A program made the position numbers and the translations under genes. The notes below the pieces were generated by a model. That model was not told where the DNA came from, made no database searches, and saw only the letters and a program-made list of their open reading frames with translations. From contig NZ_FYEH01000001.1 of assembly GCF_900187945.1 (NCBI RefSeq), forward strand, positions 496,001 through 560,000: a DNA stretch of 64,000 nt, read 5' to 3'. This stretch comes from Arboricoccus pini. GTDB lineage: Bacteria > Pseudomonadota > Alphaproteobacteria > Geminicoccales > Geminicoccaceae. Within the stretch, counting starts at the first letter, position 1; each line of letters starts with the position of its first letter. This document shows, in pieces, positions 9,934 to 18,802 of the stretch.

Positions 9934-9940
9934 ATATTTG

Positions 9941-9954
9941 GGAACGAACGTTCC
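9941..9954. promoter_or_regulatory. Candidate TetR operator upstream of the MFS gene
   Basis: GGAAC-GAAC-GTTCC inverted repeat located 15 bp before the ATG at 9970. It matches the operator candidate at 9277-9298 with two single-base indels. Its position between the repressor stop and the pump start suggests a second binding site and possibly a separate promoter for the pump. Confidence 0.55.
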
Positions 9955-9969
9955 ATTTTGGGGGAAATC

Positions 9970-11412
9970 ATGGCGGCGGCACGCCCTGAATTGACGGCTC
10001 AAGCCGATTCTAGGCGATGGTTCGCCTTGGCCATTCTGTTGACGGGCGCCTTTTTAGGTCCATTGGATTTTTTCATCGTCAACCTGGCGCTCCCCTCGAT
10101 CCAAAAAGGACTAGGGGCGAGCTCTGCCGACACGCAGCTCGTGATCTCGGGCTATGCCGTGATCTATGCCTCCTTCCTCATCACGGGCGGGCGGCTCGGC
10201 GATATTTACGGTCGTAAGTCGGTTTTCCTCCTGGGCCTTGGCGGATTTGCCCTGGCATCGGGCTTTTGCGGCCTCGCGACCTCGACCGACATGCTGATCC
10301 TCGGGCGGACGCTGCAGGCCTTGAGCGCCGCTGCCATGGCGCCCCAGGCGCTGGCATCGATTCATGCGCTGTTCCCGCCGCATGAGCGCGTCCAAGCATT
10401 GATGATCTATGGTGCCACGCTTGGCCTGGCCAGCGTTGTCGGCCAATTGGCGGGCGGTGTTCTGGTGGCGCTCGATCTGGGCGGTCTCGGCTGGCGCGTC
10501 ATCTTCCTCATCAATCTTCCAGTGGCCCTGGTCGCTGCTGCCACGGCCATTCCATTCTTGCGCGAGACCCGGAAGGGACCCAGTCCGACACTCGACATCG
10601 TCGGCGTCGTCCTGTCCTCCCTTGCCCTGCTGGCCTTCGTCATTCCGTTGACCGAGGGCCGCGATCGGGGCTGGCCGCTTTGGTCCATCGCCATGCTCGC
10701 GGCCACCCCCTTTCTGGTCGAGATGTTCCGTCGCTACGAGATCAGGCTGGCGCTCAAAGGCGGCGAGCCGCTGGTGCCGCTTGCCATCTTCGCCTCGCCT
10801 GGATTGCTGCGGGCCCTGGGTGCCGTGGCGCTCATCTATGCGCTGGCGACGTTCTTCCTGACCGTGGCCATCTACTGCCAGGTCGGTCTGGCGCAGACGA
10901 CCATGCAAGCGGGCCTCATGATCCTGCCCTTTTGCCTTGGCAATTTCATCGGCCCCTTCGTGACCGGCCTCGTGGCGCGGCAGGCTGGAGGCCATGGGCC
11001 TTCCATAGGCTACGGCTTGATGGCGGTCTCCACCGCGGCCATGGCCGCCACCGTTCTTTCGGCGGCGCCGGCCGCACCGCCGGCCATTCCGTTCGTGATG
11101 TCGCTCTTTGGCCTCGGCCTGGGTATGGGCATCACGATTCCGACCATGATGCGGGTCGTGGTCGAACGCATCGATCCAGCCTTCGCGGGCCTCGTCGGCG
11201 GCGTCTTCAACTCGACACTGCAGGTCAGTGCCGCCTGCAGCGTTGCCCTGATCGGCGGCTTCTTCTTCACGGCATGGGGACCGGCGATGCGACCCGAGGA
11301 TGTCGGCCATGCCTTCGGCTTGACCATGCTGTTGATCGCGGGCGTCTATGTCGTGGCCGGCATGCTGGCTGGCGGGCTGGGACAGCGTCGGCTATGCGGC
11401 GTCTCGTCTTGA
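9970..11412 (+). CDS. MFS efflux transporter, DHA2 (14-TM, EmrB/QacA) type
   Basis: A 480-residue inner-membrane antiporter with about 14 hydrophobic segments. MFS motif A is present as GGRLGDIYGRKSVFL after TM2, and motif C-like glycine/proline-rich TM5 (GATLGLASVVGQLAGG) is typical of drug/H+ antiporters. ATG 9970 is chosen, with GGGGGA just upstream, over a TTG at 9958 that would overlap the operator repeat. No EmrA-type periplasmic partner is adjacent. Substrate unknown; regulation by the upstream TetR is inferred from the shared repeats. Confidence 0.92.
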   Translation: MAAARPELTAQADSRRWFALAILLTGAFLGPLDFFIVNLALPSIQKGLGASSADTQLVISGYAVIYASFLITGGRLGDIYGRKSVFLLGLGGFALASGFCGLATSTDMLILGRTLQALSAAAMAPQALASIHALFPPHERVQALMIYGATLGLASVVGQLAGGVLVALDLGGLGWRVIFLINLPVALVAAATAIPFLRETRKGPSPTLDIVGVVLSSLALLAFVIPLTEGRDRGWPLWSIAMLAATPFLVEMFRRYEIRLALKGGEPLVPLAIFASPGLLRALGAVALIYALATFFLTVAIYCQVGLAQTTMQAGLMILPFCLGNFIGPFVTGLVARQAGGHGPSIGYGLMAVSTAAMAATVLSAAPAAPPAIPFVMSLFGLGLGMGITIPTMMRVVVERIDPAFAGLVGGVFNSTLQVSAACSVALIGGFFFTAWGPAMRPEDVGHAFGLTMLLIAGVYVVAGMLAGGLGQRRLCGVSS

Positions 11413-11434
11413 GAGGCTGAGCGAGAGTTAGGGC

Positions 11435-12616
11435 ATGGAGCGTTTAGACAGGCCGCTGCGATTGGCGGAGATCGTCTGCAAGCCCGAGCGGATTGTGGCC
11501 GGATTGATGACCGGCACGTCGCTGGATGGCCTCGACATGGCGATCCTGCGCGTGCCATCCGGTGTGCCGCGTCGCTTCGAGATGCTGGCCCAGGCGGCGG
11601 TAGCGATGCCTAAGGATCTGCGCCGGCGTCTTGAGCCGCAAGGTCAGATGAGTGCGGCCGAGATGGCCCGCGTCGCTCGCGATCTAGGGCTTTGGTACGC
11701 GGTCGAGCTGGATCAGCTCGCGCTTGCGCATGGCCTCAACCTCGACCTGATCGGCGTGCATGGCCAGACCATCTATCATGAGCATGGCGTCACGACGCTG
11801 CAGATCGGCGAGCCTTCCTATCTGGCGGCAAGACTGGGCTGCCCGGTGATCGCCGATTTCCGCCAGGGCGACGTCGCTGTGGGCGGCTGTGGCGCGCCGC
11901 TCGTGCCCATCGTCGACCAGTGGCTCTTGCAAGAGCCCGAGATGGGCGTCGTGGCGCTCAATATTGGCGGCATCTCGAACCTTACCGCCATCCCGGCCGC
12001 CTGTGCCGAGAGGCTCGCCGTGGTGGGCTTCGATTGCGGGCCTGGCAACATGATCCTGGATGAACTGGCCAAGCGGTTTACCGCCGATCTGCAGGGCGGC
12101 CCGCAGCCGATCGACTGGGACGGCCAGTTCGCGGCGCGGGGCGCGGTCGATCGCCAACTCCTCGCCCATCTCATGCGGGATCCCTTTCTGGTCGCCCCTC
12201 CACCCCGTTCGGCAGGCCGCGAGCAGTTCGGTGCGAGCTTCGTCGATCGGCTGCTGCAGGCAGTGGCTCCGGACGGCCCGCAGGCTTGGTATGATCTGTT
12301 TCGTACCGTCACCCGCTTCACTGTCGAGGCCGTCGTCGTGGCAATCCGGGATTTCGTGCTGCCGACCATGTCGATCGGCCGTGTCCTGGTCAGCGGCGGT
12401 GGCGCCCGTAATCCGGTCATGATGGCGGAACTGGCCGCAGCGTTGCCGGGCGTCGATGTCGGCACGACCGACCGCTTGGGTCTGGATGGGGACATGAAGG
12501 AGGCGATTGCCTTTGCGCTCCTAGCCTCGGCCAGGGTCGATGGCGTGCCTGCCAACCTGCCCGGCGTTACGGGCGCTAGCCGACCGGCCTTACTGGGTAA
12601 GATCGTGGAAGTTTAG
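11435..12616 (+). CDS. anmK: Anhydro-N-acetylmuramic acid kinase
   Basis: Peptidoglycan recycling enzyme that converts 1,6-anhydro-MurNAc to MurNAc-6-phosphate using ATP. The 393-residue sugar-kinase-fold protein has the AnmK hallmark LMTGTSLDGLDMAIL near the N terminus, GVHGQTIYHEH, the conserved DFRQGDVAVGGCGAPLVP, NIGGISNLT and the late VSGGGARNPVMM adenosine segment. It is convergent with the Hsp70-like gene that ends the minus-strand operon, with only 32 bp between the stops. An amidase gene at 45308 fits the same recycling pathway but is distant. Confidence 0.96.
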   Translation: MERLDRPLRLAEIVCKPERIVAGLMTGTSLDGLDMAILRVPSGVPRRFEMLAQAAVAMPKDLRRRLEPQGQMSAAEMARVARDLGLWYAVELDQLALAHGLNLDLIGVHGQTIYHEHGVTTLQIGEPSYLAARLGCPVIADFRQGDVAVGGCGAPLVPIVDQWLLQEPEMGVVALNIGGISNLTAIPAACAERLAVVGFDCGPGNMILDELAKRFTADLQGGPQPIDWDGQFAARGAVDRQLLAHLMRDPFLVAPPPRSAGREQFGASFVDRLLQAVAPDGPQAWYDLFRTVTRFTVEAVVVAIRDFVLPTMSIGRVLVSGGGARNPVMMAELAAALPGVDVGTTDRLGLDGDMKEAIAFALLASARVDGVPANLPGVTGASRPALLGKIVEV

Positions 12617-12648
12617 GTGCCGGTGCCGAACCGTCGTTGGGCCTCGGG

Positions 12649-13908
12649 TCAACAGCCGTAGCGACGTAACGCTTCGAGGGTCAGCCCCTGGCCGACCGAC
12701 CCGAAACGGTCGCCATCGACCACGCGGGCGGCAGGTAAATACTGCAGAATGGCAGCACGCACCGTCGGCAGCAGCGTGGAGCCACCGGTCAAAAAGACGG
12801 CGTTGATCGCGTCGGGTGAAATCGCCGCCTGGCTCAGGCAGGTGCGTAGTGAATTGCCGATCCGCTCGCTCATCGTCGCGGTCACGGTCTCAAGAAGGCA
12901 GCGATCGGCGGCGGCTTGGAGGCCGGGTTCGAGCCAGCTGAGATCGATCGATGCGCGATCGTTGGTCGTCAGCTGGATCTTTGCCTGTTCGCTCTCGATC
13001 GCCAAGGTGTGGCCGCGCCGGGTTTCCAGGACCTTCAGAAGTCGTGCCAGCAAGTGGGGGGCGGCCGAGTCGCGGACTAGCTCGTGGACCCGGTTCACGA
13101 CCTTTCGGTTGTAGAGCAGGTTGACCCGGGACCAGGTGGCAAGATCGGTAAAGAGTTGCGCCGGCGCTTTGAGACCCGGTCGGCGCATCGGGCTGCGATA
13201 GCCCAGATGCGGCATGATCGCCTCGAGCGACAAATGGCGATCGACATCCGTGCCGCCCATCCGCACGCCGGTGCTGGCCAGGACGTCGCTGGTGCGATCC
13301 GGTAGCTCGCGACGGACGGGAGACAGGCGGATGACGGTGAAGTCGGACGTGCCGCCGCCGATATCGGCGACGATCGCCAGTTCCTCGTCGACCACCGCGC
13401 TGGCCTCGTAGTCGAGTGCCGCCGCGATCGGCTCGAGCTGGAAGGATATCTCTTTAAACCCGACTGCTTGAGCGATCTCACGCAGCGCACTCTCGGCCCG
13501 CCGATCGCCTTCCTCATCACCATCCACGAAGTGAACGGGGCGGCCATGCACCACATGGGTCAAGCTGCGGCCGCTCGCAGCTTCGCCCCTCCGTTTCACC
13601 TCGCCGATGAAGATCGCAATCAGGTCACGAAAGCCGATGCGGCCGGCACCGAGTTCGGTCTCCTCGTCGATCAGGCTGGTGCCGAGGACGGATTTCAGGC
13701 CCCGCATGAACCGGCCGTCGGTGCCGCTCACATAGGCCTGGATCGCAGCTTGGCCGAAGAGTCGACGATGTGCCTCGAAATCGAAGAAGAGTGCGCTTGG
13801 CAGCGTCGTCTCGCCTTCGTCCAGCGCCGTCATCTGGGGGAGCGAGGCTGTCGCAAGACCCAGCGTCGTGTTCGATGTCCCGAAATCGAGACCGCAGGCG
13901 GCTGTCAT
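12649..13908 (-). CDS. Short Hsp70-like (YegD-type) ATPase, last gene of the srf-like operon
   Basis: A 419-residue protein with the Hsp70/actin nucleotide-binding fold: phosphate-1 motif CGLDFGTSNTT at residues 5-15, phosphate-2 DIGGGTSD at 182-189 and adenosine motif NAVFLTGGSTLLPTV near the C terminus. There is no room for an Hsp70 substrate-binding domain, so it resembles YegD rather than DnaK; a chaperone role is not established. It is the promoter-distal gene, 86 bp after the lipoprotein gene. It is a second actin-fold ATPase in the operon besides SrfB. No signal peptide, so cytoplasmic. Confidence 0.9.
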   Translation of the reverse strand: MTAACGLDFGTSNTTLGLATASLPQMTALDEGETTLPSALFFDFEAHRRLFGQAAIQAYVSGTDGRFMRGLKSVLGTSLIDEETELGAGRIGFRDLIAIFIGEVKRRGEAASGRSLTHVVHGRPVHFVDGDEEGDRRAESALREIAQAVGFKEISFQLEPIAAALDYEASAVVDEELAIVADIGGGTSDFTVIRLSPVRRELPDRTSDVLASTGVRMGGTDVDRHLSLEAIMPHLGYRSPMRRPGLKAPAQLFTDLATWSRVNLLYNRKVVNRVHELVRDSAAPHLLARLLKVLETRRGHTLAIESEQAKIQLTTNDRASIDLSWLEPGLQAAADRCLLETVTATMSERIGNSLRTCLSQAAISPDAINAVFLTGGSTLLPTVRAAILQYLPAARVVDGDRFGSVGQGLTLEALRRYGC

Positions 13909-13994
13909 AAGAGCGTCCAGGTGTAGTCGAGGTAGAGGGCGGACGGGTTAGCCAGCCCCCACTGCCTTTGTCTACCCCTGCCGTGGAGGCCGCA

Positions 13995-14465
13995 TCAGTT
14001 GGTGAGGGCGTCGACCTCCCTGGCGGCGGCGTCGATCTGTTGCTTGAGCTGGCGCAGCTGTGACTGACGTGCGGCGACGGCGGCTGGATCATTCGCTGCC
14101 TGGCTGGTCTGCAGTTGCATCGATGTATCGCTGTAATCGGCTTTCAACTCGTTCAGCCGGTTCTGCAATAGCCCGGCCTTTCGCTTGGAAGCCTGGGACG
14201 AGGCGCGAAGTCGAGCCAGCTTTGCCTGCTGCGCGTCGAGCTTGGCCAACTCCGTGTTGAGATCGGAGCTAACCTGCGTCTGCGCGTTCATCACGTCTTC
14301 TTGCTCGGCCTGCAAGCCGGCACGCCTATCCTCTTCGGCTTGCTGGGCATCCTTCGCCGTCTGAATCCGCGCGCGGTTGGCGTTAACGTCGTTTTTCGCA
14401 TCGAAATAGGCACAGCCGTCCAGAAGGATCAGCGCCGCGAGCATAACAATGGTGGTCTTCTTCAA
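13995..14465 (-). CDS. Coiled-coil lipoprotein of unknown function
   Basis: The 156-residue product starts at TTG 14465, which has a perfect AGGAGG (14472-14477) six bases upstream; the longer frame from 14495 runs through this site. The signal peptide ends in a lipobox-like LDGC, with Asp at -2, slightly unusual. Residue +2 after the Cys is Ala, predicting outer-membrane sorting. The rest is a Gln/Ala/Lys-rich heptad-like helix (about residues 35-150). No known domain. It may pair with the longer coiled-coil lipoprotein encoded just upstream. Confidence 0.8.
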   Translation of the reverse strand: MKKTTIVMLAALILLDGCAYFDAKNDVNANRARIQTAKDAQQAEEDRRAGLQAEQEDVMNAQTQVSSDLNTELAKLDAQQAKLARLRASSQASKRKAGLLQNRLNELKADYSDTSMQLQTSQAANDPAAVAARQSQLRQLKQQIDAAAREVDALTN

Positions 14466-14526
14466 ATCTGGCCTCCTGGATTGCTTATGCCACACGGGCG
14501 AAAGTCGCGTTGTCCATGCGTCGCCC

Positions 14527-15336
14527 TTAGCCGATACGGCCGACAGCGATATCCTGCGCCAGCAGGTCGCGCTGCTTTTGCAATTCGGTCAGCTTGGCCG
14601 CGTTGTTCGCGATCTCGGTATCGAGGGCAGCCGTCGCCTGCGGCCCGCTGGACTGCATCGTCTTGGCGGCGGCCACCGCCTGGTCCCTTTGCTGCTGCGC
14701 GCCTTGAATCAACGTATCAAGGGCAGCCACATTAGCCTGCGCGCGGCTATTCTCACGCGCAAGCTGTGCTGCCGTTATCTCATTGCGTTTGTATTGCGCC
14801 TGCGCCTTGCTCAGCCGGTCTCGCGTCTGGTCGATGACGGTCCGCGCCGTGCGGATCGAATCCTCGAGCTTGGCATTGTCGGCTTTGAGCTGGTCCGTGG
14901 TTTTCTGGATCGCCGCTAGTTGACCTTGCTGATCGCCGCGCTCCTTGGCGGTATTGTAGCCGTCGATGCCGCCAAGGATGCCGCCCGCCACCGCACCGGC
15001 AGCACAGAGGATCGCCGCGTTGCCAAGGGGATTGCCATTGCGGCCCGATCCCAGGAAAGCGCCCAGGAGAGAGACGCCCGCGCCCACGCCGCAGCCAATG
15101 GCGGCGCCTACACCGGCACCACCGGCGACGACGGCCGTATAGGAGTTCGACTGTTCGCGCAGCGCGCGCTCGGCAGGGGTCAGCGTGGGATCGCTGGCCG
15201 ACGTATCGGTCGGGCTGTCAGAGACGCCGGTGGAAGCACAGCCAGTCAAGAAGAGCGCTGCGCATAGGAGCAGGGCTAATCCCTTGCGCCCGCCTTGCGC
15301 CTTGTCTGTCCCTGTCATCGTCGCCCCTGGGTTCAT
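14527..15336 (-). CDS. Glycine-zipper, coiled-coil lipoprotein (TagQ-position)
   Basis: The 269-residue protein has a signal peptide with a standard lipobox LTGC followed by Ala, predicting an outer-membrane lipoprotein. Residues about 67-130 form a Gly/Ala-rich zipper (AGGAGVGAAIGCGVGAG and AAGAVAGGILGG), and the remainder is a long Gln-rich coiled coil. Its ATG overlaps the stop of the SUMF1-like gene by 4 nt. In Pseudomonas T6SS loci the outer-membrane lipoprotein TagQ is encoded next to TagR (SUMF1 fold), TagS and TagT (ABC transporter); this gene occupies the equivalent place. Homology to TagQ itself is not established. Confidence 0.82.
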   Translation of the reverse strand: MNPGATMTGTDKAQGGRKGLALLLCAALFLTGCASTGVSDSPTDTSASDPTLTPAERALREQSNSYTAVVAGGAGVGAAIGCGVGAGVSLLGAFLGSGRNGNPLGNAAILCAAGAVAGGILGGIDGYNTAKERGDQQGQLAAIQKTTDQLKADNAKLEDSIRTARTVIDQTRDRLSKAQAQYKRNEITAAQLARENSRAQANVAALDTLIQGAQQQRDQAVAAAKTMQSSGPQATAALDTEIANNAAKLTELQKQRDLLAQDIAVGRIG

Positions 15337-16874
15337 TTTATTGCCGCCCGCCAGCCGTTGATGATCGTCGCCTTGGCGTCCGACCCCTTATTACGAACCA
15401 CTTCGACATCGTCCCGCACGCGGCCGACAGTGGCGGCCGCATCCTTCAGCCCGAGGCCGTTCAATTCGCTTACCAGAACGTCGCTCTGCGCCTTTAGAAT
15501 TGTTGTTGGATACTCGGCTGATACACGTGTGATCAACTCGATATATGCATTGCTGTCGAAGGCGTAGTCCTGATTTTCGCGATCGCACGCATCCTTGTAA
15601 CGGGCCTTGGCATCGTCGGAGAGGGCCAGGAGTTTCGTGCATCGATCGAGGGCGGCAAAATGCTGGGCGAACCGGCGTCCACCGAATACGGCTGAGCGCA
15701 GCGCCTCGCGCGCGGCCCGCTCGCGCTCCTCGTTACGCGTGGCGATGTTGGTTTCGATCACCTGGGCGAGGTTCGAGAGCCGCCGTTTCATCTCGGGATT
15801 GTCGGCGTGCTCGGCCAGGGTCTTGGCCTCGGCCACGGGATCGGCCTGGTCGCGGCCGAGATCCTCCTGTTCGGGTGGCGTCTGTGCAAGCTTGGTCCAA
15901 TCCGCCTGCACCTGTTGCAGTTCGGCCCGGCTGGTCAGCGAGGGGGCCACCAGGGCCAGCCTGAAGCCGGTCGTCGGCTCGCGCCTGGAGCCTTTCTGAT
16001 CGGTTGGGCTGAATTCTTCGCGTGAGCCGGAGCTGATTTGTTCGAGCGGCGTCCGGTAATCGCCGCCACGCTTGACGAAGCCGCCCGCACGTCCATGTGG
16101 CCGGCCGACACGATCGAGACGGAACGGGTCCATGGTCAATTCCGCCACATTGCCAAGCATGTCGTAGAGCCCGAGCGGATTGGGCTTCAAGAGGCCGGTG
16201 ACGTTGAGTTGACGGTTGGAGGATTCGGACGCCCCGTACCAGATATAGCCGGACGGCGGTCCGTTCATCGGCGGCAATCGCGCCTGAAAGTCGCTTTGCG
16301 AGACCGACATGCCACCGCGTGCCGCATATTCCCATTCGGCCTCGGTCGGCAGGCGTGTGAAAGCCGACGCGCCATCCACCTTGGGCAGCTTCGCCGCTGC
16401 ATTCTTGAGTAGCCAGTCCGAATAATGCTCTGCCATGGACGCGGCCTCGGCCCAGGTGACGTTGACCGCAGGGAGCCAGCCATCATCGTCGACCTTAGGG
16501 CAGGCTCCACCGCTCATGGCGGCATATTGCAGGGCGGTGACCTCGTATTTGCCCAGGTAATAGTAACGCTCCGATTTCTCCTTTGGGTCGGTGAAGGGCG
16601 CACTGATATAGGCCACGTGCGCGTTCTCGATATAGGCGCGGGCATCGTCATGGTCGCCCAGCGTCACCTTGTAGTCGTCGAGCACGCCACTGCTGGGGAT
16701 GGCCACCTTGCGAAAGGCCATACTTCCGCCGCAAGGCATGGGCAGAATGAGATCGTCTTTGTCAGGCTTGTTATTGACGTAGCGCTCAGGCCAGGTTGGC
16801 GTGTCCGCTGCCCTGGCGATGGACGAGAACGCCAGGATCAAGGCCAGGCAGGTGCTAAGCCTCGCGGATTTCAT
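15333..16874 (-). CDS. Secreted SUMF1/FGE-fold protein (TagR-like), lacking FGE cysteines
   Basis: The 513-residue product has a signal peptide (cleavage after about residue 22, SIARA) and a SUMF1 domain shown by YYYLGKYEVTALQYAAM, RLPTEAEWEYAARGG, NPLGLYDMLGNVAELT and TGFRLALV. The region after VKRGGDYRTP lacks the two cysteines that bind copper in true formylglycine-generating enzymes, so it is probably a binding or structural member. A C-terminal helical extension of about 180 residues follows. It overlaps the ABC permease gene by 20 nt. T6SS TagR is also a periplasmic SUMF1-fold protein encoded beside an ABC transporter. Confidence 0.9.
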   Translation of the reverse strand: MKSARLSTCLALILAFSSIARAADTPTWPERYVNNKPDKDDLILPMPCGGSMAFRKVAIPSSGVLDDYKVTLGDHDDARAYIENAHVAYISAPFTDPKEKSERYYYLGKYEVTALQYAAMSGGACPKVDDDGWLPAVNVTWAEAASMAEHYSDWLLKNAAAKLPKVDGASAFTRLPTEAEWEYAARGGMSVSQSDFQARLPPMNGPPSGYIWYGASESSNRQLNVTGLLKPNPLGLYDMLGNVAELTMDPFRLDRVGRPHGRAGGFVKRGGDYRTPLEQISSGSREEFSPTDQKGSRREPTTGFRLALVAPSLTSRAELQQVQADWTKLAQTPPEQEDLGRDQADPVAEAKTLAEHADNPEMKRRLSNLAQVIETNIATRNEERERAAREALRSAVFGGRRFAQHFAALDRCTKLLALSDDAKARYKDACDRENQDYAFDSNAYIELITRVSAEYPTTILKAQSDVLVSELNGLGLKDAAATVGRVRDDVEVVRNKGSDAKATIINGWRAAIK

Positions 16875-18078
16875 GGGCCGGCTCCAGGGTTGCGAATTTC
16901 CAGCCGATGCGTAAGGCCGGCAGGATCGAGAGCGTCAGAATGACGAGCAGGCAGCCGCCCATCAAGCCGGGCGTCAGCACGCAGGCGCGACCAGCGGCCC
17001 CCAGGCTGGCGGCGAGATGCGCGTTGATCCAATAGGCGAACGCCAGGGCCGCAACGATCGTCAGAGCCCCTCCCGCCAGGCCGACCAGGAGCGCCTGCGC
17101 AGTCGGAAAGCCGATGAGCCAGCTTCGAGGAAAGCCCATGAGGCCAAAGAGCGCTATCGTGCGCCGCTTGCGGGCCGCCATGCTCCACTGGATCGCCGCC
17201 AATCCGCCGCCCAGGCCGAGAATGCCAAGGATCGCCAAAGCCTGAACGACCGAAGTCAGATTGGTATCGAGATTGATGGCCGAGGCGATCCTTGCCGTCT
17301 GCGCGGAGACGCTCAGTCCCTCGGCGCGAAGCTTCTGGACCAGCGGCTCCACGCTTTGCAGATCGCGGGCATAGAGACGGAAATTCGGATAATAGCTGCG
17401 GGGCGTCGCGGGTTGGCCCGTCGTCACATTAAGGAGAGGAACGGTAAAACCGTCGCGAAAATCCTCGATGGCCATCAAGAGGTCGAAGCGGGCAAAGACG
17501 GCGCGGCCGCCAAAGCTGGCGGAGGGCGCGATCTCGGTCGTCGTCAGCGTCAAGACGATGGGCTCGAGTCGGCCGCCGGCGACCTGCCGTTCGACGACCA
17601 GTCGCAGCCGATCTCCCTTGGCGACACCCAATCGATCCGCCAGATCGGCCGAGAGCTTGACCGCGAAGGGGTCGGCCAGGGACGGTGAGGACGGTGGAAA
17701 AACCGGATCGCCGACGTCGGAGGGGAGGAGGCTGGCCCGCTCCTCGTGGGTGGCATCGTCCTCCTTCGCAACGGCGCCTTGGGCTGCCGCAAAGCGTGTA
17801 GCAGGGTGGAGGAAGCCCACTTCGGGCCAGGCCCGGTGGGTCGTGAACCAGTAATCGTCGAAGCGGGCCGAGCCCGTGGCATCGAGGGTGACGAGGCGGA
17901 TCGCCGGGTCGGCGCGCAGGCTCGCGAAGATCTGCCCGACAATGCCCTCGCGCAACCCCAGAATGACCAGCATCGGCGCGACGACGGCTGTGATGGCCAG
18001 GCAGGCGGCGAGCGAGACGGGCCACTCGTCCAGGAGGTCCGCCAGCGCGAGCTTGAGAATCTGGAAGGGGCGGAGCAT
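16855..18078 (-). CDS. ABC transporter permease, FtsX/LolC/MacB type (TagS-like)
   Basis: A 407-residue inner-membrane protein with one TM near the N terminus (about residues 20-42), a large periplasmic domain of about 215 residues and three TM helices in the C-terminal part (TSVVQALAILGILGLGGGLA, a central pair, and GLMGGCLLVILTLSILPAL). This is the FtsX/MacB architecture used for mechanotransmission or lipoprotein extraction rather than solute transport. Its ATG overlaps the ATPase stop by 1 nt (TGATG). A single permease is encoded, so a homodimer is likely. Adjacent SUMF1 and lipoprotein genes suggest a TagS-like role. Confidence 0.88.
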   Translation of the reverse strand: MLRPFQILKLALADLLDEWPVSLAACLAITAVVAPMLVILGLREGIVGQIFASLRADPAIRLVTLDATGSARFDDYWFTTHRAWPEVGFLHPATRFAAAQGAVAKEDDATHEERASLLPSDVGDPVFPPSSPSLADPFAVKLSADLADRLGVAKGDRLRLVVERQVAGGRLEPIVLTLTTTEIAPSASFGGRAVFARFDLLMAIEDFRDGFTVPLLNVTTGQPATPRSYYPNFRLYARDLQSVEPLVQKLRAEGLSVSAQTARIASAINLDTNLTSVVQALAILGILGLGGGLAAIQWSMAARKRRTIALFGLMGFPRSWLIGFPTAQALLVGLAGGALTIVAALAFAYWINAHLAASLGAAGRACVLTPGLMGGCLLVILTLSILPALRIGWKFATLEPAHEIREA

Positions 18079-18785
18079 CAGTTGGTCTCGCGATCGTCGA
18101 GAACGGAGAGGCCAAGCGCGCCGCCGGAGGCGCAGGTCGCGATGCGCAATCCATGACGGACGGCGAGGTCGCGATCATGCGTCACCATGACAAGGGCGGC
18201 GTTCTCGCGGCGCGCGGCGCTTGTCAGGAGCCCCATGACTGTCTCGGCACTATCGCGGTCAAGCGAGGCGGTGGGCTCGTCGGCCAGCAGGAGCGCCGGG
18301 CGGGCGGCCAGAGCACGGGCCAGGGCGGCACGCTGGCGTTGTCCGATCGAAACATGGCGGGGCTTGCGCCGCCCCAGGCCGTCCAGGCCCAGGGCTTGCA
18401 ACAGCTCTTGCACGCGCCCGGGCTCGCGCCGCCCCAGGAGCCGGAGGGGAAGGCCGACATTATCGGCCAGGGAGAGGAAGGGTACGAGGCCACCGGTCTG
18501 CAGCACATAGCCGAGATGGCGGGCTCGCCAGTTGCGCAGCCCGCCGCGATCGTGTCGCTGCCACAGATCGGCCAGGGAGATCGGCGCATCCTCTGCATGA
18601 TGAAAAGTAAAGCGCTGGGCGCGGTCGGGCTTGAGGATTCCCGCCATGATGTCGAGGCAGGTACTCTTGCCCGAGCCGCTTTGCCCGACGATGGCCACCG
18701 CCTCGCCCGGTGCCACCGCGAAATGTCGCACGACGAGTTCGAAGCTGGCGTCCCGCCGGAGCGCGACGTCGTCGAGGGTGAGCAA
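18078..18785 (-). CDS. ABC transporter ATP-binding protein (TagT/LolD-like)
   Basis: The 235-residue ATPase has Walker A GQSGSGKST, a Q-loop (GYVLQTGGL), signature VSIGQRQRAALARAL (a variant of LSGGQ in which the first Gly is Ile), Walker B ALLLADEPTASLD and H-loop VMVTHDRD. The length and motifs match the MacB/LolD subfamily that pairs with four-TM permeases. The only start is TTG 18785, with no clear ribosome binding site, 17 bp after the preceding vWA gene, so translation may depend on coupling. It pairs with the permease directly downstream. Confidence 0.93.
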   Translation of the reverse strand: MLTLDDVALRRDASFELVVRHFAVAPGEAVAIVGQSGSGKSTCLDIMAGILKPDRAQRFTFHHAEDAPISLADLWQRHDRGGLRNWRARHLGYVLQTGGLVPFLSLADNVGLPLRLLGRREPGRVQELLQALGLDGLGRRKPRHVSIGQRQRAALARALAARPALLLADEPTASLDRDSAETVMGLLTSAARRENAALVMVTHDRDLAVRHGLRIATCASGGALGLSVLDDRETN

Positions 18786-18802
18786 GGCCGCCGGCCGGGT
18801 CG

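Noticed and set aside
15333..16874. Possible sulphatase-activating enzyme or EgtB
   Set aside because: Catalytic cysteines of FGE are absent, no sulphatase gene is nearby, and the signal peptide does not fit EgtB.
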